From Bradyrhizobium sp. CER78 (GTDB lineage Bacteria > Pseudomonadota > Alphaproteobacteria > Rhizobiales > Xanthobacteraceae): a stretch of 64,000 bases of DNA. Position numbers and translations under genes: made by a program. The stretch is from contig NZ_JARVWP010000015.1 in assembly GCF_029846235.1 (NCBI RefSeq), positions 62,001-126,000 on the forward strand, given 5' to 3'. Positions 16,877 through 26,749 of this stretch are shown piece by piece. The notes below the pieces were generated by a model, which did no database searches, was not told the origin of the DNA, and worked only from the letters and a program-made list of their open reading frames with translations. Every line of letters begins with the position of its first letter. Position 1 is the stretch's first letter.

Positions 16877-17851
16877 TCAGGCCAGGCGCCGCGGCGGCTC
16901 GCCGCCCTTGGTGAAGGCGTCGATGCACGCGACCATCTGCTGATAGTGCGCCTGCAGGCTCTCGCGCGTTGCATAACCGAGGTGCGGTGTGATCACGACA
17001 TTGTCGAGCTTGCGCAGCGGGTGATCGGTCGGGAGCGGCTCGACGGAGAACACGTCGATGCCGGCGCCTGCGATCTTCTTCTCGCGCAGCGCCGAGAGCA
17101 GCGCGTCCTCGTCGACGATCGGCCCGCGCGCGGTGTTGACGAGATAGGCCGACGGTTTCATCCGGGCGAGATCGGCGGCGCCGACCAGTCCGCGCGAGCG
17201 CGGGCTCAGCACCACATGGATGGTGATGATGTCTGATGTCGCGAACAACTCGTCCTTGCTGGCATAGCCGACGCCGGCCTCCTTGCACTTCTCGGGCGTC
17301 AGGTTGGGGCTCCAGGCGATCACGTTCATGCCGAACACCTTGGCCATGCCGGCGACCTTGCTGCCGAGCTTGCCGAGGCCGATGATTCCGAGCGTCTTGC
17401 CCTCGATCTCCGTGCCGGCAAAGGTCTGCCACGGCTCGCCGGCATGCATCCGCGCATTCTCGCGGCCGATGCCGCGGGTCAACTCCAGGATCAGGCCCAA
17501 CGTCAGCGGCGCGGTGGGATCCTGGCTATATTGGGTGCCGCACAGCACCACTTGGCGCGCCTTGGCGGCGTCCATATCGATCGCGGCGTTGCGCATGCCC
17601 GACGTGATCAGGAGCTTCAGCTTGGGCAGCGCATCGAGCAGGCTCTTCGGGAACGGAGTGCGTTCGCGCATCGCGCAGATGATCTCGAAATCCTTCAGCG
17701 CGCCGGCTGCTTCGGCCTCGCTCGCGAAAGGCTTGTCGAACACGGTGGCCTCGACGCGATCCTTGATCTGTGGCCAGTCCGCCAGCGAAAGCGCGATGTC
17801 GAAATAGTCATCGAGGATTGCACAGCGGAGCCGCGTCATCGGAAGGTCCAT
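16877..17851 (-). CDS. D-2-hydroxyacid dehydrogenase
   Basis: A 324-residue NAD-dependent D-isomer-specific 2-hydroxyacid dehydrogenase. The Rossmann motif is LGIIGLGKLGSKVAGMA (near residue 150). The substrate/catalytic Arg is in LVNTARGPIVDE, the Glu in IDVFSVEPLP and the catalytic His in VVITPHLGYATRES. Length and motif order match the phosphoglycerate/glyoxylate reductase group without an ACT domain. It likely interconverts a 2-oxoacid and a D-2-hydroxyacid; the exact substrate is unknown. The start at 17851 is chosen, with a second ATG at 17839 possible. Confidence 0.88.
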   Translation of the reverse strand: MDLPMTRLRCAILDDYFDIALSLADWPQIKDRVEATVFDKPFASEAEAAGALKDFEIICAMRERTPFPKSLLDALPKLKLLITSGMRNAAIDMDAAKARQVVLCGTQYSQDPTAPLTLGLILELTRGIGRENARMHAGEPWQTFAGTEIEGKTLGIIGLGKLGSKVAGMAKVFGMNVIAWSPNLTPEKCKEAGVGYASKDELFATSDIITIHVVLSPRSRGLVGAADLARMKPSAYLVNTARGPIVDEDALLSALREKKIAGAGIDVFSVEPLPTDHPLRKLDNVVITPHLGYATRESLQAHYQQMVACIDAFTKGGEPPRRLA

Positions 17852-17962
17852 TCAGGGTGAGGGCGACGGCAGAAAATCGACCGTCGAGATCCCTGATGGT
17901 CGCGCGCAATCGGCAGGCGCGCAAGCGGCCACGGTTTCAAAAAGCGGCGATTGCTACAAGGC

Positions 17963-18205
17963 TCAGGACGGCTTGCGCGTCTTCGCGGTGCGGATATCGG
18001 CGAGCATCGACCTGACCGCAGGCGACAGCGCCATCTGCTTGGCACGGCAAGCCGGGCCCGGGCCGCGCATATAGTGCAGTTCCGGCCGGTAGGGATTGAA
18101 AGCCTTGGCGGCGAAGGCCCGCCAGAAGGCGCGGAATTCGGCGAACAGCGTCGCCTCGGATTTGGTCACCGGGCGCGAAAGCGGTGCTGAAATGATGGTA
18201 GCCAT
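17963..18205 (-). CDS. Small conserved-looking protein of unknown function
   Basis: An 80-residue basic protein with no recognised domain. It has an aromatic/charged central stretch (LFAEFRAFWRAFAAKAFNPYRP) and a short Lys/Arg-rich tail. There is a GAGG ribosome site at normal distance before ATG 18205. It lies upstream of the dehydrogenase gene on the same strand, about 110 bases away. I do not recognise the family, and it could be lineage-specific. Confidence 0.55.
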   Translation of the reverse strand: MATIISAPLSRPVTKSEATLFAEFRAFWRAFAAKAFNPYRPELHYMRGPGPACRAKQMALSPAVRSMLADIRTAKTRKPS

Positions 18206-18479
18206 GACGTGGCCTCAACTGTTTTGGTCGCGGTTCTGCCGCGAAAATCGCCGTTTTTCGGCGTTGCAGACGAGTTTTGGCCTGATTTATTAAAAGATGG
18301 TTTCAATTGTCGGGATTCCGCGCGCACATTGCCGCGAACCCGTAGTCACCCGTGCTGATCGGACGAAACGTGGTGAACGGATGGAAAACGCCGGCCCCGC
18401 GGTTGCGCTTTCGGGGGCCGGCCGTTACATCGGCGGCAGCAAAATTTCCTCTAAATCGGATCAATTCCAGGGACAGCGG

Positions 18480-20129
<1,650 letters not shown>

Positions 20130-20294
20130 TCGGTTCGATCGGTCGAGCGCGGCGATCGTGCCGCGTTCGACTGTTCCTTGTTTGCAGGATCGTGACGGCA
20201 TCGCGGCGCAATCTGCGGCCAGTTGTCGCTTTTCAAGCGCGCGGGATTACGTAGATAGAGCGCTCCGCAATTTCAATTCCGCGAGCACTCCAAC

Positions 20295-20879
20295 ATGTCC
20301 GCTGTTTCCGACGCGCGTGCCCCTCTGAAGGGCCGCTCGCTGCGTCCCGTTCCGATGCTGATCTTCGGATCGCGCTGGCTGCAATTGCCGCTCTATGTCG
20401 GCCTGATCATCGCCCAGGGCGTCTATGTCGTGCTGTTCCTCAAGGAACTGTGGCACCTGTTCGCCCACGCCTTCGATTTCAGCGAGCAGCAGATCATGCT
20501 GGCCGTCCTCGGCCTGATCGACGTCGTCATGATCTCGAACCTGCTTGTGATGGTGATCGTCGGCGGCTACGAGACCTTCGTTTCGCGCCTCAATCTGCAG
20601 GGACATCCCGACGAGCCGGAATGGCTCAGCCACGTCAACGCCAGCGTGCTGAAGATCAAGCTGGCGATGGCGATCATCGGCATCTCCTCGATCCATCTGC
20701 TGCGGACCTTCATCGAGGCCGGCGCGCTGTCGTCAGGCAAGGGCAACTACACCGAGACCGGCGTGATGTGGCAGACCATCATCCACTGCGTCTTCATCCT
20801 GTCGGCCATCGGCATCGCCATCGTCGACAAGCTGTCGAACGACTCGATCGAGGGCGCCAAGCAGCAGTCCGGGCACTGA
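20295..20879 (+). CDS. UPF0114 (YqhA) family membrane protein
   Basis: A 194-residue protein with three or four membrane segments (LPLYVGLIIAQGVYVVLFL, ILMAVLGLIDVVMISNLLVMVIV, IKLAMAIIGISSIHLLRTF and a C-terminal WQTIIHCVFILSAIGIAIVDKL). The sequences VVMISNLLVMVIVGGYETFVSRL and SSIHLLRTFIEA are typical of the family. Function is unknown. The TGA stop at 20877-20879 overlaps the first bases of a family E repeat. Confidence 0.9.
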   Translation: MSAVSDARAPLKGRSLRPVPMLIFGSRWLQLPLYVGLIIAQGVYVVLFLKELWHLFAHAFDFSEQQIMLAVLGLIDVVMISNLLVMVIVGGYETFVSRLNLQGHPDEPEWLSHVNASVLKIKLAMAIIGISSIHLLRTFIEAGALSSGKGNYTETGVMWQTIIHCVFILSAIGIAIVDKLSNDSIEGAKQQSGH

Positions 20880-20926
20880 GCATGATCCGGAAAAGTGCGA
20901 AGCGGTTTTCCGAAAAGATCATGCTC
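20878..20926. repeat. Family E palindromic repeat, copy 1
   Basis: GAGCATGATC at the left pairs with GATCATGCTC at the right, and the inner CGGAAAA pairs with TTTTCCG. The 49-bp element lies between convergent genes and overlaps the UPF0114 gene stop by two bases. Confidence 0.8.
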
Positions 20927-20994
20927 GAACAAAGAGCTAGAGCGCGATGGCGATTTAACCTGGTCTCATCGGCTTCAGGACCAACGGCGCGGCG

Positions 20995-22086
20995 TCATCG
21001 CGCCGCGCGTGAGCCAAACAAGGCCGGCGCGGATCGGCCGAGCCATTCGGGGATCTGCGCCGCGCCGCGCGGAAATCCGCGGGCCATGGCAAGGATGAAC
21101 GCGCTCTGCCAGACGCCAAACAGCACCAGCCAGCCGAGCAGGGTCGGCAGCCTGACGATTGCGCCATAGATGGTTCCGGCCGCGATGGCGGCGATCCAGG
21201 TCACCACGACGCTGTCGATCCGCCTGAACGCGGGGTTGGTCAGCAGCACGCCGAGAATGGTGATCGCTCCGCCGACCGCGCCGCCGATGCCGCCGATCAG
21301 GTAACCCATCAACGGGTTGTTGCCGAGCGTCTCGGTGATCTGCGCAGGGCTCGCGGCATTGCCGTCGACCGGGACGGTCTTCGCGTATTGGCCGAGCGCC
21401 TGAAGCGTGACCGCGCTCGCATCATAGGCCGCGATCCAGGCCGCGGTCGTGATTGCGACCACCAGCGCCAGCTGAAACCGGTCCTTCGCGCCGAACATGA
21501 CATTGCAGGTCGCGATCGCCGCGCCGAAGATCACCCCGGGCAGGATCGTGATCCCGCCTGCGTCGGAGACGACGAACGAATATTGCAGGACGTTGAGCGC
21601 AAAGGTCGTGACCAGGCTGCACACGATGGCGGAGGCCAGCGCCAGCACGAGGAACGGCAGGTTCGGCTGCCCGCGCGACTGCTCGCTTTTGGCCTCCAGC
21701 ATGCGATCCACCGCGGCGCGCGTCTCGGCGGCGGCGCTGCCCTGCGGCTCCAGGATCGTAACTGCCTTGAGATAGGTCGGAACCTGGTCGAGCGGCGTCG
21801 GCGCCATCATCACCGGAAGCACGCGATTGCTCGGGTTCGGCCATTTGCTGCGGGCAAAGGCGAGCTCGCTCAAGGTGTAGCGGCCCTTGGTCACCGATTC
21901 CGGGCTGATCAGGAACACCATAAAATCGCTGCTTTCGATGGCTTTTTCGACGCGCGCATCGAAGCTGTCGCCCGGCGGGAGATCGTCGTGCGAAAAGAAA
22001 ACGTCATGGTCGCAATTGCGCAGGGACTGAGCGATGTTGTCAGCCTGCGATTCCAATTCGGAGGGAAATGACAAAAATATGCGCAT
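20995..22086 (-). CDS. TIR domain protein with C-terminal multi-span membrane region
   Basis: A 363-residue protein. Residues 1-100 form a TIR-like fold: RIFLSFPSELESQADNIAQ (strand A), DVFFSHDDLPPGDSF (BB loop), SSDFMVFLISPES and GRYTLSELAFARSKW. Glu74 is the candidate catalytic glutamate of NAD-cleaving TIRs. From about residue 150 there are five or six hydrophobic segments, glycine-rich near LMGYLIGGIGGAVGGAIT. Bacterial TIRs serve as NADase immune effectors or signalling domains; here no defence partner gene is adjacent. The start ATG 22086 is 83 bases from the divergent transglycosylase start. An upstream in-frame start exists, but it would run into that gene. Confidence 0.75.
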   Translation of the reverse strand: MRIFLSFPSELESQADNIAQSLRNCDHDVFFSHDDLPPGDSFDARVEKAIESSDFMVFLISPESVTKGRYTLSELAFARSKWPNPSNRVLPVMMAPTPLDQVPTYLKAVTILEPQGSAAAETRAAVDRMLEAKSEQSRGQPNLPFLVLALASAIVCSLVTTFALNVLQYSFVVSDAGGITILPGVIFGAAIATCNVMFGAKDRFQLALVVAITTAAWIAAYDASAVTLQALGQYAKTVPVDGNAASPAQITETLGNNPLMGYLIGGIGGAVGGAITILGVLLTNPAFRRIDSVVVTWIAAIAAGTIYGAIVRLPTLLGWLVLFGVWQSAFILAMARGFPRGAAQIPEWLGRSAPALFGSRAAR

Positions 22087-22168
22087 GGCAAAACTTACCA
22101 CCCAGAATTGAATTCTGACATTGCCGAATCCACGTTGCAATGCCTGTTTCCGCGGGGTGAGATCGATC

Positions 22169-23401
22169 ATGAAATGGCCAGCCACAATCGTCGTATTCGC
22201 GCTGTTGCTTTGTGTGCCGCTGCAACGGCCGGCATATGCCGCCGACGCCGCGTTCACCCAGTTCATCGCCTCGCTGTGGCCGGAAGCCAAGGCCGCCGGC
22301 GTGTCGCGAGAGACCTTCGAGCGTGAGACGCGCGGGCTCGAGCCTGATTACAAGCTGCCCGATCTGATCCTGCCGGGACGTCCCAAGACCGGCGCGCCGG
22401 CGCAGGCCGAGTTCGTGCAGGTGCCGGCCGACTACATCAAGGAAGCCTCGATCGCGCGGCTCGCCGCCGAGGGGCAGCGGCTGTTGCAGAAGTATCGCTC
22501 GTCGCTCGATGCGATCGAGAAGCGGTTCGGCGTTCCCCCAACGATCGTGCTGGCGATCTGGGGCCGCGAGACCGACTATGGCCGCTACTCGCTGCCCTAC
22601 GACACGCTGCGCGTGGTGGCGACGCAGGCCTATGTCGGCCGCCGCAAGGATCAGTATCGCACCGAGTTCATCCTCGCGCTGAAGATCCTCGGCGAGGGGG
22701 CGGTGACGCGCAAGGAGATGCGCTCGTCCTGGGCGGGGGCGACCGGCTACACCCAGTTCCTGCCGTCGGAGTATTACAAGCACGGCGTCGACCTCGACGG
22801 CGACGGCAAGGTCGACATCTGGCACTCGGTGCCGGACGCGCTCGCCTCCGCCGCGCAGCAGCTCGTCAACAAGGGCTGGCAGGCGGGCGTGCGCTGGGCC
22901 TACGAGGTCACGGCACCCGCCAATGCCGACTGCACGATGGGCGTGCCCGAGGTGACAAAACCGATCAGCCAGTGGCTGCGGGCGGGCTTCGTGCCGGTGC
23001 GGGGGCAGAGGCTCAGCGCCGCCGAGCAGGCGCAATCGGCCTCGCTATTGCAGCCCGAAGGCATCTACGGTCCGGCCTTCCTGACAACGCCGAACTACTT
23101 CGTGATCAAGGAGTACAATTTCTCCGACCTCTACGTGCTGTTCGTCGGCCATCTCGCCGACCGCATGACGAGCCCACAGCCGTTCGCGACGCCGTGGTCG
23201 GCGTCGAAGCAACTGCGCTCCGCCGACGTCGAGGCGATGCAGCAGCAACTGACGCGGATCGGCCTCTACAAGGACAAGCTCGACGGCAAGGCCGGCATGC
23301 AGACCCGCGCGGCGCTCGGCGCCTACCAGAAGCAGGCCGGGCTGAAGGTCGATTGCTGGCCGAGCGAGGCGGTGCTGCGCGCGATGAACGGGCAGCGCTA
23401 G
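22169..23401 (+). CDS. Lytic murein transglycosylase (MltB-like) with peptidoglycan-binding domain
   Basis: A 410-residue secreted enzyme that cleaves the glycan strand of peptidoglycan to 1,6-anhydro products. The signal peptide is MKWPATIVVFALLLCVPLQ, ending near AYAA. The catalytic Glu is in AIWGRETDYGRYS, and SWAGATGYTQFLPSEYYKHG and DGDGKVDIWHSVPDALAS follow as in the MltB/SltB1 family. Residues from about 350 form a PG_binding_1 domain (MQQQLTRIGLYKDKLDGKAG). ATG 22169 with GGGGTGAG upstream is preferred over a TTG at 22121. Confidence 0.92.
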   Translation: MKWPATIVVFALLLCVPLQRPAYAADAAFTQFIASLWPEAKAAGVSRETFERETRGLEPDYKLPDLILPGRPKTGAPAQAEFVQVPADYIKEASIARLAAEGQRLLQKYRSSLDAIEKRFGVPPTIVLAIWGRETDYGRYSLPYDTLRVVATQAYVGRRKDQYRTEFILALKILGEGAVTRKEMRSSWAGATGYTQFLPSEYYKHGVDLDGDGKVDIWHSVPDALASAAQQLVNKGWQAGVRWAYEVTAPANADCTMGVPEVTKPISQWLRAGFVPVRGQRLSAAEQAQSASLLQPEGIYGPAFLTTPNYFVIKEYNFSDLYVLFVGHLADRMTSPQPFATPWSASKQLRSADVEAMQQQLTRIGLYKDKLDGKAGMQTRAALGAYQKQAGLKVDCWPSEAVLRAMNGQR

Positions 23402-23434
23402 ACTAGAGCCCGCGGTCCGCTCGGTGACGGAAAA

Positions 23435-23462
23435 CAAAAACCCGGCCGAACGGCCGGGTTTT
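23435..23462. terminator. Bidirectional rho-independent terminator
   Basis: AAAAA, CCCGGCC, GAA-C loop, GGCCGGG, TTTT between the plus-strand transglycosylase gene and the convergent minus-strand glycine-zipper gene. Confidence 0.9.
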
Positions 23463-23492
23463 CGAGTGTGATGCTGAAACCGTGTCGGTCGA

Positions 23493-23777
23493 TCAGTCGC
23501 AAACCTGGACGCGACGGAAGCGCCAGCCGTAGCCGTCCCAGAAGCGCTCGCGAACCCAGCGGCACGGAGCTTCTTCGACGTAGACAGGCGCCGGTGCAAC
23601 ATAGACCGGGGCCGGACGGGCGCCTGCGATCGCGCCGCCCAGCAGGGCGCCGCCGATCAGGCCGCCGGCAACGCCGGCCGCGACGGCGCCGCCGTCACCA
23701 GCCTTGGCAGCCGGAGCAACCGCCAGCGAACCGGCAATCGTGGTAACGGCAACGAGGGCAGCTAAAGTCTTCTTCAT
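23493..23777 (-). CDS. Small secreted glycine-zipper protein (paralogue 1)
   Basis: A 94-residue protein with signal peptide MKKTLAALVAVTTIAGSLAV...AKAG. A glycine-zipper stretch (GGAVAAGVAGGLIGGALLGG) is followed by a Pro/Val/Tyr segment and the C-terminal motif CRWVRERFWDGYGWRFRRV ending in CD. Glycine zippers can pack into or against membranes; two Cys could form a disulfide. The start has AGGAGAG upstream. The next gene encodes a clear paralogue with the same domain order. Function is unknown. Confidence 0.85.
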   Translation of the reverse strand: MKKTLAALVAVTTIAGSLAVAPAAKAGDGGAVAAGVAGGLIGGALLGGAIAGARPAPVYVAPAPVYVEEAPCRWVRERFWDGYGWRFRRVQVCD

Positions 23778-24014
23778 GTCTTTGGCTCTCCTGGAAGGTG
23801 GTGGCGTCGTGGTTCGACGCCGGGTTTTAGGTGACTCGCACGCTGATCTCGAACTGCTGTCTTGCTAAACAGCGCAGAACAGTCAACCGAAAGTAAACGT
23901 CCGCAGGCTCATCGCGCAGAAAAGCGGTTTTTTCTGGCCATCTACAGCGGATGTCCCGGACAAACAGTCGGTTTTCCGGGACATCTGGTTCGAATTAATC
24001 GAGATGAATGGCGA

Positions 24015-24320
24015 TCAATCGCAAACGCGGACGCGGCGAATGCGCCAGGTGTAGCCGTCCCAGAACCGCTGGCGCTGCCAGAAGCAATCGGGACCATAAC
24101 CGGGCTCGGCGACATAGGCCGGACCCGGCGCGTAGTAGCCATAGCCGGGGCCGTAATAGCCATTCTGCGAAGCGATCGCGCCACCGACGATGGCGCCACC
24201 GATCAATCCCGCAGCGACGCCAGCGGCGACACCGCGTTGTGCCTGGGCGGGGGCGGGCACCGCCACAGCCGAAACCGCCAGAGTGGCGGCGGCGCAAAGC
24301 GCCAGCAATGTCTTCTTCAT
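24015..24320 (-). CDS. Small secreted glycine-zipper protein (paralogue 2)
   Basis: A 101-residue paralogue of the protein encoded at 23493-23777: signal peptide MKKTLLALCAAATLAVSA, glycine zipper GVAAGVAAGLIGGAIVGGAI, a Tyr/Gly/Pro-rich middle and the C-terminal motif CFWQRQRFWDGYTWRIRRV ending in CD. ATG 24320 is preferred, with AGGTGAG upstream; the longer open frame upstream has no family resemblance. The two genes probably arose by tandem duplication. A role at the cell envelope is inferred only from the signal peptide and zipper. Confidence 0.83.
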   Translation of the reverse strand: MKKTLLALCAAATLAVSAVAVPAPAQAQRGVAAGVAAGLIGGAIVGGAIASQNGYYGPGYGYYAPGPAYVAEPGYGPDCFWQRQRFWDGYTWRIRRVRVCD

Positions 24321-24529
24321 GACCTCACCTTTCTCACGGGAGCTGGGACAGCGTGCGTTGGCGATCTGTCTCGCCTGAGGGTTCCATATTCCGCTTGAAT
24401 GATCAATGAACGACGCTGCCGCATTCGCGACCAAATGCTTGCAGCTTTTGGCATATCTTGCAACGCACAAGCCCGTAGTGCCGCAGTGAACCGGCGGCTG
24501 TGGCGAGCGAAGCCGGATCGGGCCGGTAG

Positions 24530-24549
24530 ACCCGCCGGGCGGGTTTCTT
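24530..24549 (+). terminator. Possible small hairpin with T-rich tail
   Basis: ACCCGC, CGG, GCGGGT followed by TTCTT. No plus-strand gene ends just upstream, so if real it would end an unannotated short transcript from 24321-24530. The stem is short and support is weak. Confidence 0.25.
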
Positions 24550-24574
24550 ATTCCCGAAAGGGCGGGCCGACCGA

Positions 24575-24591
24575 TTTAGATTCATTCCAAT
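24575..24591. promoter_or_regulatory. Irr-like iron control element before the Bfd-like gene
   Basis: TTTAGATTCATTCCAAT matches the perfect box upstream of bacterioferritin (TTTAGAAGCATTCTAAA) at 13 of 17 positions. In Bradyrhizobium and relatives such elements bind Irr, the haem-responsive iron regulator. Assignment is by similarity. Confidence 0.55.
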
Positions 24592-24705
24592 ATGAATCCC
24601 GCATCAGTTTGGAATTGCTACAAGAACGGCTTTTTCCTTTTGCATCCGGACGGGCCCGACAATATCCATATGGCGAAGCATCACCCGTTGGACCTGCCTC
24701 CTCTG

Positions 24706-24981
24706 ATGATTGTCTGTTCCTGTAACGTCCTCAGCGACCACGATGTCCGCAATGCCGTGAACGGTGGCGGGTCCGTGACACGAAATGCCAAGCAGGTGTA
24801 TGGCTGCCTCGGCTGTAGCGCCGAATGCGGCCGCTGCGCGCGCACCATCAAGGCAATCATTGACGAGGCGCTCGGTCCCTGCGCCAAGGCCTGCTGCTCC
24901 GGCTGCCCCCACAGCGGCCATCCGCACGCCGCCAACGACGAAGACGCCGAGCCGGCCGAATTCGCGCTCGCGGCCTGCTGA
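24706..24981 (+). CDS. Bfd-like (2Fe-2S) bacterioferritin-associated ferredoxin
   Basis: A 91-residue protein beginning MIVCSCNVLSDHDVRNAV, with the Bfd cluster ligands C-x-C in CSCN and C-x2-C in YGCLGCSAECGRC. Bfd reduces bacterioferritin so that stored iron can be released. The C-terminal tail is longer than in E. coli Bfd (64 residues) and holds extra Cys and His (AKACCSGCPHSGHPHA). The frame is open from 24592, but that ATG touches the Irr-like box; starts at 24670 or 24706 are possible and neither has a good ribosome site. The bacterioferritin gene follows 222 bases later on the same strand. Confidence 0.8.
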   Translation: MIVCSCNVLSDHDVRNAVNGGGSVTRNAKQVYGCLGCSAECGRCARTIKAIIDEALGPCAKACCSGCPHSGHPHAANDEDAEPAEFALAAC

Positions 24982-25144
24982 GGCCATTTTCGGCTCCGAG
25001 CCGAAGCTCCGACTCCCTGTCTTGACGCGTTTTCTGCCCGCGTACCGGCTCGCACGCCGCGGAAGCGCTCTGTCCTCTCCAAATCGACCGAATCCGGTTA
25101 TCCACGCGCTGCTTCCGCGATGGGTTGCTCTCTCCGGTAATCTG

Positions 25145-25163
25145 ATTTAGAAGCATTCTAAAT
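25145..25163. promoter_or_regulatory. Irr-box (iron control element) before bacterioferritin
   Basis: ATTTAGAA-GCA-TTCTAAAT is a perfect palindrome with 8-bp arms, 41 bases before the bfr start. It matches the ICE motif bound by Irr in alpha-proteobacteria as I know it. Repression of storage under iron limitation would be expected. Confidence 0.75.
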
Positions 25164-25203
25164 TTAGTGCTGGCCGGTTTGGCCGCGACAGGTGGAGTGG
25201 ATC

Positions 25204-25692
25204 ATGCAAGGCGACCCGAAGGTCATCGACTATCTGAACAAGGGGCTGCGCAGCGAACTGACCGCCATCAATCAGTACTGGCTGCACTACCGGATGCTCA
25301 ACAATTGGGGCCTCTTGGAGATGGCCAAGGTCTGGCGCAAGGAATCCATCGAGGAGATGGAGCACGCCGACAAATTCGTCGATCGCATCCTGTTCCTGGA
25401 CGGCTTCCCGAATCTGCAGGTGCTCGATCCCCTGAAGATCGGCCAGGACGTCAAGGAGATCATCGAGTGTGACCTGGCCGCCGAGATCGGCGCCCGCACG
25501 CTCTATCAGGAGGCGGCGACCTACTGCCACGGCGTCAAGGATTACGTCAGCCGCGACCTCTTCGAGCAGTTGATGAAGGACGAGGAAGACCACATCGACT
25601 TCCTCGAGACCCAGCTCGACCTGATCAAGCGTATCGGTCTCGAACTCTACACCCAGAAGCACGTCGGTCATCTGAAGGGCGAGGATCACTGA
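25204..25692 (+). CDS. bfr: Bacterioferritin
   Basis: A 162-residue subunit of the 24-mer haem-containing iron storage protein. Ferroxidase ligands fall at the canonical positions: Glu18, Glu51 and His54 (EEMEHADKF), with Met52 as the haem ligand and the later E-x2-H in DEEDHIDFLE. The start at 25204 has GGTGGAG upstream. An Irr box precedes it, and a Bfd-like ferredoxin gene lies just upstream, so storage and release are encoded together. Confidence 0.96.
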   Translation: MQGDPKVIDYLNKGLRSELTAINQYWLHYRMLNNWGLLEMAKVWRKESIEEMEHADKFVDRILFLDGFPNLQVLDPLKIGQDVKEIIECDLAAEIGARTLYQEAATYCHGVKDYVSRDLFEQLMKDEEDHIDFLETQLDLIKRIGLELYTQKHVGHLKGEDH

Positions 25693-25730
25693 GCGGCTGT
25701 TTCGCGCTCCGTGAATGGCCGAAAAATACG

Positions 25731-25758
25731 AGAGGCCGTCCTTGCGGGCGGCCTCTTT
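25731..25758 (+). terminator. Rho-independent terminator after bfr
   Basis: AGAGGCCGTC, short loop, GGGCGGCCTCT followed by TTTGTTTT, 38 bases after the bfr stop. It also faces the convergent minus-strand gene. Confidence 0.85.
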
Positions 25759-25788
25759 TGTTTTCGCGATCCGCGACCGAGCTCTCGC

Positions 25789-26217
25789 TTAGTAGCACCG
25801 CATGATGTTGACGGTGCGGTCGCCGCCGCGTCCCGGCACCGTCACGGTCTCCGTGGGACAGCTCGACACATAGGGGCGATCCGACGGCGCCACGGCCGGC
25901 GGATAGCGGTGCGCCCAGTCCCAGGGCACGTCCTGGGTGTAGGTGTAACGGACATCGTTCGAGACCGGCGCCGGCACCTCGGCGGCGATCGGCGCAGCGG
26001 CTAACGCATCGTCGTAATATCCGCTCGTCCCCGGCAACACGATGCCGGGCACCCGCACATGATGGCGGAAGGCCGGATGGTGCGAGGAGAACGGTCCGCG
26101 CGGCGCCGTTCCGGATCTCGCATCGGTCTCGGTCGAGGAAGCAAGCAGCAGCGCTGCAATGCCGAGGGACGCCATCAGCGCCCCTGATGTTCGAAACGCC
26201 GTTCTTCGATACGTCAT
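25789..26217 (-). CDS. Secreted protein of unknown function
   Basis: A 142-residue protein with an N-terminal signal sequence (TSGALMASLGIAALLLASS, then ETDARS). The middle is rich in Pro, His and Tyr, and there are Cys residues near the C-terminus (VSSCPTETV and IMRCY). No catalytic motif is seen. It resembles the small periplasmic proteins common in this group. ATG 26217 is chosen, as the one at 26247 has no ribosome site; neither is strong. Confidence 0.65.
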   Translation of the reverse strand: MTYRRTAFRTSGALMASLGIAALLLASSTETDARSGTAPRGPFSSHHPAFRHHVRVPGIVLPGTSGYYDDALAAAPIAAEVPAPVSNDVRYTYTQDVPWDWAHRYPPAVAPSDRPYVSSCPTETVTVPGRGGDRTVNIMRCY

Positions 26218-26395
26218 GGCACGCACCAACCCGCGGTTACGGAGCATTTGTGCTGACGCTAGGCTGCGCCTGAGGGCGCCCGCAAACTCATCCTTAACTA
26301 TTGGTTAAAAAGTAAGGTTAACAGGACGTAAATGTTTCAAATTGGCGCGATCAGCCGGCGCCGACGTGCGATGCGCGTCCGACGGACGTGCCGGC

Positions 26396-26749
26396 TCAGA
26401 CGGCGTCCGCCGGAACGAAGCAGCTGATGATGATGCTGCCGCGGTGGTGCACGTACCACACCACGGCCTCGCCGACCGGATTGCCGCGATCGCGGATCAC
26501 GGCGCGCTCCGGCACCATCATCCATTCGCCCTCGATCGGCACCCAGTACGCGCCGCCCCGAACATCGTAGCTCGTGCGATGACCGTCGGAGATGTCGCAG
26601 CACGGCACGCCATTCGGCGCGATCACGCTCTTGAACCAGGCGCGGATATCGGGCGGCACGTTGTCGTATTGGCCGTTGTCGAACGCCAGCGCAGCGCCCG
26701 CCATGATGACGAGCCACGCGAGCACCGCGCCATGCGTGAGCCTTCGCAT
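26396..26749 (-). CDS. Small secreted protein of unknown function
   Basis: A 117-residue protein: signal peptide MRRLTHGAVLAWLVIMAGAALA, then FDNGQYDNVPPDIRAWFKSV, a CC pair in NGVPCCDISDGHRTSYDV, and VPIEGEWMMVPERAVIRDRGNP. The perfect GGAGGA ribosome site before ATG 26749 fixes the start. This frame is preferred over an overlapping longer one because it has a signal peptide and proper initiation. The DGHRTSYDVRGG pattern recurs in hypothetical alphaproteobacterial periplasmic proteins as I recall; the function is unknown. Confidence 0.75.
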   Translation of the reverse strand: MRRLTHGAVLAWLVIMAGAALAFDNGQYDNVPPDIRAWFKSVIAPNGVPCCDISDGHRTSYDVRGGAYWVPIEGEWMMVPERAVIRDRGNPVGEAVVWYVHHRGSIIISCFVPADAV

